Virus record (IMG/VR): IMGVR_UViG_3300042310_000928 | Location: 1 to 42,282 of that record | Length of the DNA: 42,282 bases | Source of the DNA: a virus | Direction: 5' to 3' (one strand) | Shown here: positions 16,301-24,684 of the stretch, in pieces | Position numbering within the stretch: the first letter of the stretch is position 1 | How the letters are laid out: every line of letters starts with the position of its first letter | Notes under the pieces: generated by a model | The model's input: only the letters and a program-made list of their open reading frames with translations | Told to the model about the DNA's origin: nothing | Database searches by the model: none | Program-made: the position numbers and the translations under genes

Positions 16301-18403
16301 CCCTTGATATCCTAGTCCTTGATATCCTTGGAACCCTTGAAAACCTTGATATCCTTGTTCACCTTGCAGACCTTGATAGCCTATTTGTCCTTGGTAACCA
16401 GTTAATCCAAGATCTCCTTGTGCTCCTTGAGTTCCTTGAAATCCTTGATATCCTCTATCTCCTTGATTTCCTTGGTATCCTTGACGACCTTGAAATCCTT
16501 GGATTCCTTGATATCCTTGGTATCCTCGCTCACCTTCGCTTCCTTGTTGTCCTACATATCCTTGTTCACCTTGATTTCCTTGATATCCTTGATATCCTAC
16601 ATCTCCTATATTTCCAGTTTCTCCTTGATATCCTAGTCCTTGATATCCTTGTTCACCTTGATTTCCTTGGTATCCTTGATTGCTTTGATATCCTTGATAT
16701 CCTGTTTCTCCTTGATATCCTAGTCCTTGATATCCTTGTATTCCTTGATATCCTTGGTATCCTTGGTATCCTTGATTGCTTTGATATCCTTGATATCCTG
16801 TTTCTCCTTGATATCCTAATCCTTGATATCCTTGTTCTCCTTGATATCCTAGGCTTCCTTGATTGCCAGTTAATCCAACATCGCCTTGTTCGCCTTGTCT
16901 TCCTTGTCTACCTTGATATCCTTGATATCCTCTATCTCCTTGAATTCCAGTAAATCCTTGATGACCTTGATAGCCTTGATTTCCTTGATATCCTTGTTCG
17001 CCTTGATTTCCAGTATCTCCTTTATTTCCTTGACTTCCTAGTATTCCTTGAAATCCTTGACTTCCTAGTATTCCTTGAAATCCTTGATATCCTTGTTCGC
17101 CTTTATCTCCTTGATATCCTTGTTCGCCTTGTCTTCCTTGTCTTCCTTGTTCACCTTGAAATCCTTGTTCACTTTGATAGCCTTGTTCGCCTTGATTTCC
17201 TTGGAAACCTTGAAGCCCTTGTTCGCCTTGATTTCCTTGGAAACCTTGAAGCCCTTGGAATCCTTGGTTGCTTTGGTATCCTTGATATCCTAATCCTTGA
17301 TATCCTTGGAATCCTTGGAATCCTTGGAATCCTTGGAATCCTTGATTTCCTTGGAATCCTTGGAATCCTTGATTTCCTTGGAATCCTTGTCCTTGGTTTC
17401 CTTGATTTCCTTGGAACCCTTTTTCGCCTTGATTTCCAGTTGATCCTTGATTTCCAGTTAACCCTTGACGGCCTTGAAATCCTTGTCGCCCTTGTTCTCC
17501 TTGGAACCCTTTTTCGCCTTGATTTCCTATTAAACCTTGTCTTCCTTGATGTCCTTGAAATCCTTGTCGCCCTTGTTCTCCTTGGAACCCTTTTTCGCCT
17601 TGATTTCCTATTAAACCTTGTCTTCCTTGATGTCCTTGAAATCCTTGTTGGCCTTGTTGTCCTTGTTGTCCTTGTAATCCAATAGTTCCTTGTAATCCAA
17701 TAGTTCCTTGTCTTCCTTGATATCCTTGAGCGCCTTGATATCCAGCGCCTTGAATTCCCTGATTGCCTTGTAGTCCTTGAAGCCCTTGAACGCCTTGTGT
17801 TCCAATCCCTGTTGCGCCTGTTGTTCCTTGTGCGCCTTTTCCACCTTGCGGTCCTTGAAAACCTTGAACGCCTTGTTGTCCTTGTGCTCCATCAATTCCT
17901 TGACTTCCCTTTTGTCCTTGATATCCTTGACCTTGGAACCCTTGATAGCCTTGTAGGCCAATATCTCCTTGAAATCCAGCACCTTGGATTCCTTGTTCGC
18001 CTTGAAGACCTTGTTCACCTTTGATTCCTTGTTCGCCCTGAAGACCTTGAATTCCTTGGAATCCATCAGGACTGCCTTGAAGGCCAATAGTTCCTTGATT
18101 TCCTTGTAATCCTTGATTTCCTTGATTTCCTTTTGTACCTTGTGCGCCTTGTGGACCCGCAACAATACTAGGACCACCTTGAGCGCCTTGAGACCCTGCT
18201 CTTCCTTGTGAGCCTTGGTTGCCTTGTGAGCCAGATTGCCCTTGGTTTCCTTGTGGTCCTTGTTTTGACTGTCCAATTTGAGTCGAAACAACAAAATCTC
18301 GCAGATCTTGTGCGGTAATTCCACCTTGGTTATTGTCTGCAAAAACACACAATAATTCTTCTTCTGTTCTTTGCGTTGCTGATTGATTGCATTGATTTGC
18401 CAT
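13328..18403 (-). CDS. Giant collagen-like fibre protein
   Basis: 1691 residues from ATG 18403 ([20 protein letters not shown]), which has AGGA 6 nt upstream. Residues 1-48 are a globular head with [13 protein letters not shown], a motif common before collagen-like tracts in phage proteins. About 1300 residues of nearly unbroken Gly-X-Y follow, with Gln almost always in Y and Phe, Tyr, Asn, Glu, Leu or His in X; Pro is rare. A non-collagen domain (about 1345-1464) interrupts it, then a short conventional GPQ/GDQ tract, then a beta-rich C-terminal domain (about 1553-1691) containing [13 protein letters not shown] and [15 protein letters not shown]. That domain is homologous to the end of the 494-residue neighbour and probably acts in trimerisation or attachment. 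Likely a long tail or head fibre. Confidence 0.85.
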   Translation of the reverse strand: MANQCNQSATQRTEEELLCVFADNNQGGITAQDLRDFVVSTQIGQSKQGPQGNQGQSGSQGNQGSQGRAGSQGAQGGPSIVAGPQGAQGTKGNQGNQGLQGNQGTIGLQGSPDGFQGIQGLQGEQGIKGEQGLQGEQGIQGAGFQGDIGLQGYQGFQGQGYQGQKGSQGIDGAQGQQGVQGFQGPQGGKGAQGTTGATGIGTQGVQGLQGLQGNQGIQGAGYQGAQGYQGRQGTIGLQGTIGLQGQQGQQGQQGFQGHQGRQGLIGNQGEKGFQGEQGRQGFQGHQGRQGLIGNQGEKGFQGEQGRQGFQGRQGLTGNQGSTGNQGEKGFQGNQGNQGQGFQGNQGFQGFQGNQGFQGFQGFQGFQGYQGLGYQGYQSNQGFQGLQGFQGNQGEQGLQGFQGNQGEQGYQSEQGFQGEQGRQGRQGEQGYQGDKGEQGYQGFQGILGSQGFQGILGSQGNKGDTGNQGEQGYQGNQGYQGHQGFTGIQGDRGYQGYQGRQGRQGEQGDVGLTGNQGSLGYQGEQGYQGLGYQGETGYQGYQSNQGYQGYQGYQGIQGYQGLGYQGETGYQGYQSNQGYQGNQGEQGYQGLGYQGETGNIGDVGYQGYQGNQGEQGYVGQQGSEGERGYQGYQGIQGFQGRQGYQGNQGDRGYQGFQGTQGAQGDLGLTGYQGQIGYQGLQGEQGYQGFQGFQGYQGLGYQGFQGYQGFQGYQGFQGYQGFQGYQGFQGFQGTIGITGAQGITGAQGSQGFQGYQGNQGFQGFQGFQGYQGNQGHQGYQGLQGYQGYQGLQGFQGNQGNQGLQGSPDGFQGGQGYQGFQGHQGEQGYQGNQGFQGFQGHQGNQGFQGFQGHQGNQGFQGFQGNQGEQGYQGNQGFQGFQGFQGNQGYQGFQGNQGNQGEQGFQGFQGFQGNQGYQGFQGNQGNQGEQGFQGFQGFQGNQGNQGEQGAGYQGNQGYQGNQGLQGSPDGFQGGQGYQGFQGLQGNQGYQGNQGYQGFQGHQGEQGYQGNQGFQGFQGHQGNQGFQGFQGNQGEQGYQGNQGFQGFQGHQGEQGYQGNQGFQGFQGHQGNQGFQGFQGHQGEQGYQGNQGFQGFQGHQGEQGYQGNQGFQGFQGHQGEQGYQGNQGFQGFQGYQGNQGFQGFQGNQGFQGYQGNLGYQGDAGESGVQGPQGITGTGLQGNQGLQGPADGFQGYQGYQGYQGSIGSQGVAGTGGQGYQGNQGTQGYQAYPFGFQGSQGNVGSQGFQGPANGFQGRQGAQGRQGFQGNQGNQGEQGNQGNQGAGFQGNQGLQGPADGFQGYQGNQGYQGNQGYQGNQGRQGYQGRQGYQGNQGNQGFQGPADGFQGIQGNQGSLFGPKYKYESVYGNQAPSAGYIHFNNATISNVTQIYIKKVDYNGIDEGNYIEDFIVNNYIYIESDNTTNLAIFNSNGSPIGYQSGGYSGFPIDYYSVPVNFVSGNALVNQEIYSLLTGITGNQGYQGYQGYQGNQGTIGAQGNQGGPAGFQGQTGAQGPKGDQGDQGDQGEPGPLGEQGPPGENGSGLQGSAGAQGAQGAEGPQGDKYAILPVVTSQGTEYVELICVEMPEVRFEDIVIFKVGGLGHKTENVSKFIDDRLLQVCAFNTIKPVSVVPSMPVIVGAYVRDNLIIIDVESDKLINNQIEVVVRLSGIRAGAAHKRFATHTYEEMVRNNTFWSRWREG
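14990..15960 (-). repeat. Higher-order tandem repeats inside the collagen-like gene
   Basis: Besides the 9-nt (three-residue) period, longer units recur almost identically. A 54-nt/18-residue unit containing the [18 protein letters not shown] pattern returns at about 15060, 15114, 15168, 15258, 15402 and 15934. An 81-nt unit is duplicated back to back near 15626 and 15707. The near identity at DNA level indicates recent slippage or unequal recombination, so the fibre length is probably variable between relatives. Confidence 0.75.
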
Positions 18404-18441
18404 TTTATTCCTATACTTTTTTTGATTTATTATAAAATAGC

Positions 18442-19926
18442 TTATTCCCAACTATTCCAAAATTGATTGTTTTTAATCATTTCTTTGTATGTGTATTCAA
18501 CAAATCTTCTGCCGCTAAAGCCCAATCTAATTCCTGATAGTCTAATTGTTAATTTTATTTCATTTTCAATTAACTTTTCGCTTTCTGCTTCGATAAACAA
18601 AAATTCACCTTCTATGTATGCTCCAATGTTAATTGGAGCTGATGGAACTACACTGACGACGACAATTGACTGAGGATCGCAAACTTGCACAAAACTATCA
18701 TTTAATTTAATAAAATCTTTATGATTGTTAGTGCCTTGATTGCCAATAACTGTAAAAACTAAATCTTCAAACCGAACTTCAGGCATTTCTACGCAAGACA
18801 AGCCAACATATTTTTCAGAATATTCTTGTATAATTGGAACAATTGCATTTTTAGCTCCTGCTGAACCTTGTGCTCCTTTTGCTCCTGTTGATCCTTTTGC
18901 TCCTGTCGCACCTGTTGCTCCTGTGGGGCCTGTCGCACCTGTTGCTCCTTTGGGGCCTGTTGATCCTGTTGATCCTTTCGGCCCTATTGCGCCTTGAGCG
19001 CCTTGAGACCCTTTCGGACCAACAACTCCTCCTAAGCCGTTTATTCCTTGTTTTCCTTGTGGGCCTATTGCCCCAGTTAATCCTATTGCTCCTTGAACTC
19101 CAATTAATCCTTTTTCTCCTTGGCGACCTTGAAATCCTTGGTGACCTTGAAATCCTTGGCGACCTTGAAATCCTTGATGACCTTGAAATCCTTGGCGACC
19201 TTGAAATCCTTGGCGTCCTTGATGACCTTGATATCCTTGATATCCTTGATGACCTTGATATCCTTGGCGACCTTGAAATCCTTGACGACCTTGATGACCT
19301 TGATATCCCTGAAAACCTTGACTGCCTTGATAGCCCTTTTCTCCTTGACGGCCTTGAAATCCTTGGCGACCTTGAAATCCTTGAAAACCTTGATTTCCTT
19401 GATTTCCTTGAAATCCCTGACGACCTTGAAATCCAATAGTGCCTTGAAAACCGTCTCTTCCTTGTAAACCTTGATTTCCTCTTTCTCCTTGATTTCCAAA
19501 GTCTCCTTGAAGTCCTTTATTTCCTTGTCGTCCTTGAAGTCCTAGATTTCCTTGTTGTCCTTGGTTTCCTATGCCTACAGATCCTTTTTCTCCTTGTTGA
19601 CCCTGATTCCCTTTATCCCCTTTTACTCCTGTTAATCCTAATCCTCCTTGTGGTCCCGTTAGTCCTTTTTCTCCTTGCAGACCTTGTCTTCCTTGTCTTC
19701 CTTGATATCCTTGCTCTCCTTGCTCTCCTTGTCTTCCTTGATGTCCTTGTCTTCCTTGAGATCCTATTCCGGGTCCTTGATAACCTTGAGTTCCTTGAGT
19801 TCCTTTAGTTCCTTGATATCCTTGATATCCTTGTTCTCCAAGCTGTAAAGCTTTGACGTAGGCGGAATTATTGATTAATAATTCTTCTTTGTTATCAAAA
19901 TTTTCTTGATTACCTTGATTTATCAT
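18442..19926 (-). CDS. Collagen-like fibre protein, smaller paralogue
   Basis: 494 residues from ATG 19926 (MINQGNQENFDNKEELLINN), with AGGA upstream; the longer open frame would overlap the gene at 19934. A short N-terminal segment (1-30) leads into Gly-X-Gln repeats (about 32-300; [13 protein letters not shown] type), changing to Pro/Ala/Thr-containing triplets (GATGPTGATGATGAKG) up to about 355. The 140-residue C-terminal domain has [30 protein letters not shown] and RLSGIRLGFSGRRF, matching the end of the giant collagen-like protein block for block. The two are probably partners or alternative fibres sharing an attachment module. Confidence 0.85.
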   Translation of the reverse strand: MINQGNQENFDNKEELLINNSAYVKALQLGEQGYQGYQGTKGTQGTQGYQGPGIGSQGRQGHQGRQGEQGEQGYQGRQGRQGLQGEKGLTGPQGGLGLTGVKGDKGNQGQQGEKGSVGIGNQGQQGNLGLQGRQGNKGLQGDFGNQGERGNQGLQGRDGFQGTIGFQGRQGFQGNQGNQGFQGFQGRQGFQGRQGEKGYQGSQGFQGYQGHQGRQGFQGRQGYQGHQGYQGYQGHQGRQGFQGRQGFQGHQGFQGRQGFQGHQGFQGRQGEKGLIGVQGAIGLTGAIGPQGKQGINGLGGVVGPKGSQGAQGAIGPKGSTGSTGPKGATGATGPTGATGATGAKGSTGAKGAQGSAGAKNAIVPIIQEYSEKYVGLSCVEMPEVRFEDLVFTVIGNQGTNNHKDFIKLNDSFVQVCDPQSIVVVSVVPSAPINIGAYIEGEFLFIEAESEKLIENEIKLTIRLSGIRLGFSGRRFVEYTYKEMIKNNQFWNSWE

Positions 19927-19933
19927 TTTTTTC

Positions 19934-20185
19934 CTATTTGAAGCTATTTGAGAAGGCGCTGCCAAATTGCTTATATTGTCCTTGATAACTTGTTTGCTTG
20001 ATATACTTACATTGACGATATGCTTCTTCATAAGAAACAGTGCGAGGAACATAAGCTCCATCGCTTTGATTGTCTACACATACTTCTGAAGATTTATGTG
20101 GAGGACATTTAAAAACAATAGATGGATTGATGCAACACTCGCTCAATCCAGCTGGTAAATTACAAGTTGTTTTTTTTGTTGCCAT
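19934..20185 (-). CDS. Small Cys-rich protein, 83 residues
   Basis: Six cysteines in the first 59 residues (at about 8, 17, 18, 27, 36 and 59), with CNLPAGLSECCINPS and FKCPPHKSSEVCVDN, then a polar Tyr/Gln tail (YIKQTSYQGQYKQFGSAFS). There is no signal peptide or membrane segment. The Cys spacing could form a Zn site or disulfides. It lies 7 nt upstream of the smaller collagen-like gene on the same strand, so it may be a co-expressed virion protein. I do not recognise the family. Confidence 0.55.
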   Translation of the reverse strand: MATKKTTCNLPAGLSECCINPSIVFKCPPHKSSEVCVDNQSDGAYVPRTVSYEEAYRQCKYIKQTSYQGQYKQFGSAFSNSFK

Positions 20186-20209
20186 GTCTTATTTATCGTG
20201 CGAACCCAT

Positions 20210-20503
20210 CTATTTTTTTCTATCTTTGGACATCAAATCAATAATGTCTCCTAATGTTCCTTCTTGGCTTAATATTTTATCTTTAACCTGTTTTTGAATT
20301 TTGTCATCTAAATTCTTGAATTCGCCTAAATTGTCAAGTAGGCTTATTAAATTATCAGGCGGATTCCATAATTTTAAAGAAGTTGAAACACTATTAATTT
20401 TATTCTTTTTATTATAATTCAATTTTCCTAAAATTAAATCTTTGTAAAAATTATAATCATCTTGCTTATCTTCTAACCAAGTTTGAAAAGAAAAATTTTT
20501 CAT
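20210..20503 (-). CDS. Hypothetical protein with SFxxWL N-terminus
   Basis: 97 residues (MKNFSFQTWLEDKQDDYNFY...), Lys/Asp/Leu-rich and helical, ending in a basic KDRKK. The N-terminus S-F-x-x-W-L is shared with the divergently read protein starting at 20553. No catalytic motif. It is upstream of, and co-directional with, the Cys-rich and collagen-like genes, so late expression is likely. The 49-nt divergent gap contains AT-rich ATAAATA-type sequences reminiscent of T4 late promoters, but no clear sigma70 promoter. Confidence 0.5.
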   Translation of the reverse strand: MKNFSFQTWLEDKQDDYNFYKDLILGKLNYNKKNKINSVSTSLKLWNPPDNLISLLDNLGEFKNLDDKIQKQVKDKILSQEGTLGDIIDLMSKDRKK

Positions 20504-20552
20504 TTTATTTATTCCAATAATAAATACTGTTTATGCGATTGGTATATATTGC

Positions 20553-21368
20553 ATGAACAGATTGTCTTTCAAATATTGGCTTGTAAAAGAAATGGCCAAT
20601 TATGGTTTTGGCGATCCACTGGATCAAATTCTAGGTGGCACAGATGTAATGAAAGGTGATGACTTATTTAAAAGAATAAATCCAAATTTAATTATTTCTG
20701 AGCTTATAAAAATGCCATCTATTATACCTGCTACTGAAGCAAAGCAAACTTTTAATGATGTGATACAATATGGCGATCAAGCTGGTGCCTTTAAAATTGA
20801 ATTGACGCCTCTTGGCTCTATGAGAGTTGTGACTCGCAGATTAACAAAAGACTTAGAAGGAAATGATAGTTGGATCTGTAAAAGCATTCATACAATAAGT
20901 GATTTTGATGATCAAAGCAATGAATCTAATATTGCGAATGATGTTTATGAAAAAATGAATGAAATAAATCAAAAAGAAATTGATGGTCCAGAGAAAGGGT
21001 ACACAGAATTAGAACGACTTGCACAAAAATTGTGGTATGCAACTAAAAAGCAACATCCTTCTTATATTATGTTTCCAACACAGTTAAGGAAACAGGATGA
21101 AAATTATTACAAGCTTGTCTATGAATTCAGAGGCCAAGGTGTTGGAACTCCATATAACGGAAAAACTGGGAGGGCTGAACAGTTCAACATTGATTTGATC
21201 TACTATCCAAAAAAAGGCATGATTAGATGTTTTGGCTACGATATTGACAGTAGTTCAAGAGAAAGAAAGTTTTATGTTCAGCCTTCTCAGTGGGATGAAA
21301 TGTTTTCCCCAAAGCAAGATGATCATGAAATAGTTGAAAATATCATTAAAATTTTCTTGCAGTACTAA
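20553..21368 (+). CDS. Conserved-looking hypothetical protein, 271 residues
   Basis: The protein begins MNRLSFKYWLVKEMANYGFG, with the same S-F-x-x-W-L pattern as its divergent neighbour. The rest is mixed alpha/beta with well-spaced hydrophobic strands (FKIELTPLGSMRVVTRRL; YIMFPTQLRKQDENYYKLVY; FNIDLIYYPKKGMIRCFGYD). No known active-site motif was found. The C-terminus is acidic (SPKQDDHEIVENIIKIF). The next gene, for aspartate carbamoyltransferase, starts about 20 nt later. It may be a virion or internal head protein, judged only from the N-terminus and location. Confidence 0.5.
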   Translation: MNRLSFKYWLVKEMANYGFGDPLDQILGGTDVMKGDDLFKRINPNLIISELIKMPSIIPATEAKQTFNDVIQYGDQAGAFKIELTPLGSMRVVTRRLTKDLEGNDSWICKSIHTISDFDDQSNESNIANDVYEKMNEINQKEIDGPEKGYTELERLAQKLWYATKKQHPSYIMFPTQLRKQDENYYKLVYEFRGQGVGTPYNGKTGRAEQFNIDLIYYPKKGMIRCFGYDIDSSSRERKFYVQPSQWDEMFSPKQDDHEIVENIIKIFLQY

Positions 21369-21387
21369 GTTCTCAACATATAATTAA

Positions 21388-22353
21388 TTGTCAAGCAAAA
21401 AATTACGAGATGAACAAATGCGTCATTTTTTGTCCATTTCCGACTTCACTAAAGATCAAATTGAAACTGTTTTAGAAATTGCGACAGACATTGAAAAGAA
21501 TTGGGAATTTTGTCGCCAAATGAACAACAAATGTATTTCTTCGTTTTTTGCAGAACCTTCTACTAGAACCAGATTTTCCTTTGAGCGAGCAATGCATTGG
21601 CTTGGAGGAAGATGTGTTACGGCTGCTGATGCATCTTCAAGTAGCAGTTTAATCAAAGGTGAAAGCCTCAAGGATACATTTCGCACCCTTGGCCAGTATT
21701 CTGATGCTATAATTATGCGTCATGGTGATTCAAGCTGGCCAGAAATAGCAAGAGCATATTCTCGTGTTCCAGTAATTAATGCAGGAAGTGGATCTGGGGA
21801 ACATCCAACACAGGCACTTCTTGACCTTCACACAATTAAACAAAAATGGAAAGATGTCAGTAATCTTAAGGTTATGTTGTGTGGAGATCTTAAAAACGGA
21901 AGAACAATACACAGTCTTATTGAACTTCTTCACATTTATGGTTGCAAAATATATTATTGCGCTGCCACTGATCATGCAGATTGTGATTTGAGCATACCTG
22001 AAAAATACCTTGCAAATATTCCTTGTAAAAATGTTGAAATATGTGACGCAAATGACATTCTTCCAGAAATCGATGTCATTTATATGACCAGAATCCAAAA
22101 AGAAAGATTCAAAGGTGTCAGTGGTTCTCTAGATTTCTTTAAGATTGACAAAACCAATATCAATAAAATCAAAGAAAACGCTGCAATTCTTCATCCTCTC
22201 CCTAGAAATGAAGAAATTAGTGAAGACATAGATGATGATTCTCGTGCTGACTATCATGAAAGACAAGTCAGGAATGGTCTTTATATAAGAACTGCTCTTT
22301 TAGATTACACCCTCTATACAAGTCCCTTACACAAATATTACAGAGAAATATAA
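21388..22353 (+). CDS. pyrB: Aspartate carbamoyltransferase catalytic chain
   Basis: 321 residues from TTG 21388; ATG 21418 (MRHFLSISDFTKDQ) gives a 311-residue protein that aligns better with the usual PyrB N-terminus, and neither start has a strong ribosome site. All catalytic signatures are present: FFAEPSTRTRFSFERAMHWL (carbamoyl-phosphate site S-T-R-T), a Ser plus the swing-loop Lys in SSSSSLIKGESLKDT, MRH, HPTQALLDLH, GDLKNGRTIHSL, YMTRIQKERF and HPLPRNEEI. It should make carbamoyl-aspartate, the first committed step of pyrimidine synthesis. No PyrI regulatory chain or carbamoyl-phosphate synthetase is in the window, so it would rely on host carbamoyl phosphate. A complete pyrB is unusual in a phage. 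Confidence 0.9.
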   Translation: MSSKKLRDEQMRHFLSISDFTKDQIETVLEIATDIEKNWEFCRQMNNKCISSFFAEPSTRTRFSFERAMHWLGGRCVTAADASSSSSLIKGESLKDTFRTLGQYSDAIIMRHGDSSWPEIARAYSRVPVINAGSGSGEHPTQALLDLHTIKQKWKDVSNLKVMLCGDLKNGRTIHSLIELLHIYGCKIYYCAATDHADCDLSIPEKYLANIPCKNVEICDANDILPEIDVIYMTRIQKERFKGVSGSLDFFKIDKTNINKIKENAAILHPLPRNEEISEDIDDDSRADYHERQVRNGLYIRTALLDYTLYTSPLHKYYREI

Positions 22354-22358
22354 ATTTT

Positions 22359-23003
22359 ATGAAAGATATAACATGGATGCCTTCTTGGGCATCGTACAAT
22401 AGAGAAGATCAGGTACATCCACATCAAGAAGAAGAAAAATCACATCTTTTTCATGCTCTTGATATTGGTTCAACTGAATATGAAGTATTAAATTGGATTC
22501 ATTCTACAATTCGTGTCCTAAAACCAAAATTAGTTTTGGAAACAGGAGCGTATGAGGGAATCGGAACTTTAGCTTTAGCTCATGCCTGCAAACTAAATGG
22601 ATTTGGAAAAGTTATCAGTATTGAAAATGATTCCAAACAATGTGTCAAAGTCGAAGAAATATTAGAAGAAAATAATTTAAAAAAATATGCAGAAGTTATT
22701 TGCTCAGATAGCATTGAATTTCTAAATATAACAAATTATAAATTTGAAATAGGATTTTTTGATAGTGAGACAACTATTCGTGCAAAAGAATGTGAAATTT
22801 GTTTAGATCGTAATATTTTAAATAATGTTGCTATATTTCATGATACTTCACCATATCGTCTCGATGTAATTACACCTCAACACATTCAACAAAAGTATAG
22901 AAGTGATATTTTTGAACTAGCACGACATCCAAATTGTACAGGATATTATGATTCTTGTTTATCAAGAGGATTTATGGCCTTATGGCTTAAAAATTATTCG
23001 TAA
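22359..23003 (+). CDS. Class I SAM methyltransferase (Methyltransf_24-like)
   Basis: 214 residues starting 5 nt after pyrB. KLVLETGAYEGIGTLALAHA (about 56-75) is motif I with E-T-G-x-x-x-G. VISIENDSKQCVKVEEIL supplies the acidic ribose-binding residue, and FEIGFFDSETTIRAKECEIC with NVAIFHDTSPYR resembles the D-x-x-H/HD metal-type region of small O-methyltransferases. It could methylate a hydroxyl of a sugar or small molecule. It converges on and overlaps by 10 nt the minus-strand gene 22994-23707. Coupling to pyrB suggests co-expression, not a shared pathway. Confidence 0.7.
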   Translation: MKDITWMPSWASYNREDQVHPHQEEEKSHLFHALDIGSTEYEVLNWIHSTIRVLKPKLVLETGAYEGIGTLALAHACKLNGFGKVISIENDSKQCVKVEEILEENNLKKYAEVICSDSIEFLNITNYKFEIGFFDSETTIRAKECEICLDRNILNNVAIFHDTSPYRLDVITPQHIQQKYRSDIFELARHPNCTGYYDSCLSRGFMALWLKNYS

Positions 23004-23707
23004 GGAAATAATTCTTTAAATTTTTCTCTGACATTGTCATTAATGCAAGACATATAAACATCAAGTTCAAAATTAATTTTCTTATAATCATCTTCTGTAA
23101 ATATTTTTTTAACAAATGAAGAAATAGCAAGATAATAAGGAGAAATTTTTCCAAGATTAATCCATCGGAAAATATTATTGTTAATATAACATTCTTGCAT
23201 TTTGTTTAATGTGTGTTCAGAGCCGAATATTTTAGCAAAAAATTCTTTTGTTTTTTCAATTCCATCAATTGCTTTTTGGAATCCAATTCCATTAGCAACA
23301 GATTCTGCTGGTTTATTTTTGACTGAGTCGTACCTTTTCTTCCAAAGCTTCCATCTTTTCCAAGCTCTTTCGCCAACTAAGCAGTTTGGATCAATAAGAG
23401 GATGATCTTTTCCAGAATTTATATATTTAAGAACTTCTAACTGAGCACGGATATAAAGTGAATATTCATTGTTCTCAAGAATTCCCTGAGTTTCTCTTGC
23501 AAGCTTATATGCTATTTTAAATATGAGAGACTTTCTAGGGTCGCCCTTTTTCATTGTTGAGTGACGATAATCAGGAAATGTTTTTCTGCTCTGTTCAAGC
23601 CACATTGCAGAAAGATTGCAAGCTTTTGCCTCAAGATCGTCCATATTATACTTTTCAACTGCATCTAAGAGCCACATGTAGTCATCCTCTTTTTTTTCAG
23701 ACTTCAT
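22994..23707 (-). CDS. Hypothetical protein, 237 residues
   Basis: A helical, basic protein (MKSEKKEDDYMWLLDAVEKY... KKGDPRKSLIFKIAYKLARE... SLYIRAQLEVLKYINSGKDH...) with many aromatic residues. The regular alternation suggests an all-alpha fold. Lys/Arg patches (GERAWKRWKLWKKRYDSVKN) could contact nucleic acid. I do not recognise the family and see no catalytic motif. It is a single minus-strand gene between plus-strand genes; its start has AGGAG 5-6 nt upstream in the short divergent spacer (23708-23746). Confidence 0.55.
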   Translation of the reverse strand: MKSEKKEDDYMWLLDAVEKYNMDDLEAKACNLSAMWLEQSRKTFPDYRHSTMKKGDPRKSLIFKIAYKLARETQGILENNEYSLYIRAQLEVLKYINSGKDHPLIDPNCLVGERAWKRWKLWKKRYDSVKNKPAESVANGIGFQKAIDGIEKTKEFFAKIFGSEHTLNKMQECYINNNIFRWINLGKISPYYLAISSFVKKIFTEDDYKKINFELDVYMSCINDNVREKFKELFPYE

Positions 23708-23746
23708 GTTACTCCTTTAAATTTGGAAAAGCAAGGTATGTATTAA

Positions 23747-24634
23747 ATGAAAATAGCATTTTGCCCATTAGTTAGTCGTGATATGGACAAGGCAATTCGT
23801 GCCACAAATTCTTGTCGCAATCAATTTTCAACCGAATCCATTGAAATAGAAACAGTTGCAATTATCAATTCTCAAAATCAAGAATTTGTTTCTCATTTTT
23901 CAGAATGGTGCGAAAAAGAGAATGTCAAATATAAAGTTACAGAATCAAATGGCACTCCGAGTAAGGGTAAAAACTCTGTATTAGATTTTTTGCAAAACTC
24001 AGAATATGATGGTCTGAGTCTCACTGATGGAGACGACCTATTTTACCCAACAGGCGCAATTCAAATTGAAAAACACATGAGGCATCACCCGGGAACTGAT
24101 GTTTTAATTGTCAAGCCTTCAGATCAAGTTTTAAATGAACAAACAAACGGCTCTAATCAGATTGGAGAAAATAAATATGCAGTATGTTGGGGCATGAATA
24201 TTATTAATCTTGGATATAAGTATGGACCCGAAAAGCATGATATATTTACATTAGGTCATAAGGCAGCAAGAAATTTAGGTGGACATGTATTTTATAGTAA
24301 AAAATTAAGCAACATGATAAGGTACGATGAAGAACAATTATTGGGAGAAGACCTACTTCTTGAATTCAATCTTCTTAAACTTCATCAAGAAAGTAAAATA
24401 TCATTTTGGTTAAGTTTTGCTAGTGATGTACAGATGTTAGATAGAACTAATCAAGAAAGCATACAAAAAACTAAAAATAGTAGTTTCGGTAGTGTTTGTT
24501 ATGAAAGGCTGATTGAAAAAGTAAGGGAAATATTGCCTGAGGATAGAAGTTCTTTTAATGAATTGCCAGTAGAGTTTCCAGAAATTATTTTTAATTATGA
24601 TCAAAAAATTGAATGGTTGAAGCAAGTTTTTTGA
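23747..24634 (+). CDS. GT-A type glycosyltransferase
   Basis: 295 residues. MKIAFCPLVSRDMDKAIRAT starts the family 2-like nucleotide-binding strand. SEYDGLSLTDGDDLFYPTGA around residues 84-103 contains the D-G-D-D variant of the DxD metal/donor motif in the expected place after a hydrophobic strand. GEDLLLEFNLLKLH (about 204-217) resembles the E-D catalytic-base region. The ribosome site AAGG lies about 10 nt upstream of ATG. It stands alone between unknown genes and the putative RNA region, not in either glycan cassette. Substrates unknown. Confidence 0.65.
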   Translation: MKIAFCPLVSRDMDKAIRATNSCRNQFSTESIEIETVAIINSQNQEFVSHFSEWCEKENVKYKVTESNGTPSKGKNSVLDFLQNSEYDGLSLTDGDDLFYPTGAIQIEKHMRHHPGTDVLIVKPSDQVLNEQTNGSNQIGENKYAVCWGMNIINLGYKYGPEKHDIFTLGHKAARNLGGHVFYSKKLSNMIRYDEEQLLGEDLLLEFNLLKLHQESKISFWLSFASDVQMLDRTNQESIQKTKNSSFGSVCYERLIEKVREILPEDRSSFNELPVEFPEIIFNYDQKIEWLKQVF

Positions 24635-24654
24635 CATTTTGGGGCAAATAATAT

Positions 24655-24682
24655 TTGACATTCATGCTTTAATCTGTAGAAT
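24655..24682 (+). promoter_or_regulatory. Sigma70-like promoter before the structured RNA region
   Basis: TTGACA (24655-24660) is a perfect -35 box. After 16 nt comes TAGAAT (24677-24682), preceded directly by TG. It begins only 21 nt after the glycosyltransferase stop and more than 500 nt before the next start codon, so the first product must be a long untranslated RNA or leader. It is the best match to consensus in the window. Confidence 0.68.
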
Positions 24683-24684
24683 AT

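Noticed and set aside
14311-18024. Long plus-strand open frames opposite the collagen-like gene, encoding Leu/Ile/Ser-rich proteins that look like membrane proteins.
   Set aside because: They are mirror images of the 9-nt Gly-X-Gln repeat in other frames; they lack ribosome sites and break where the collagen pattern breaks.
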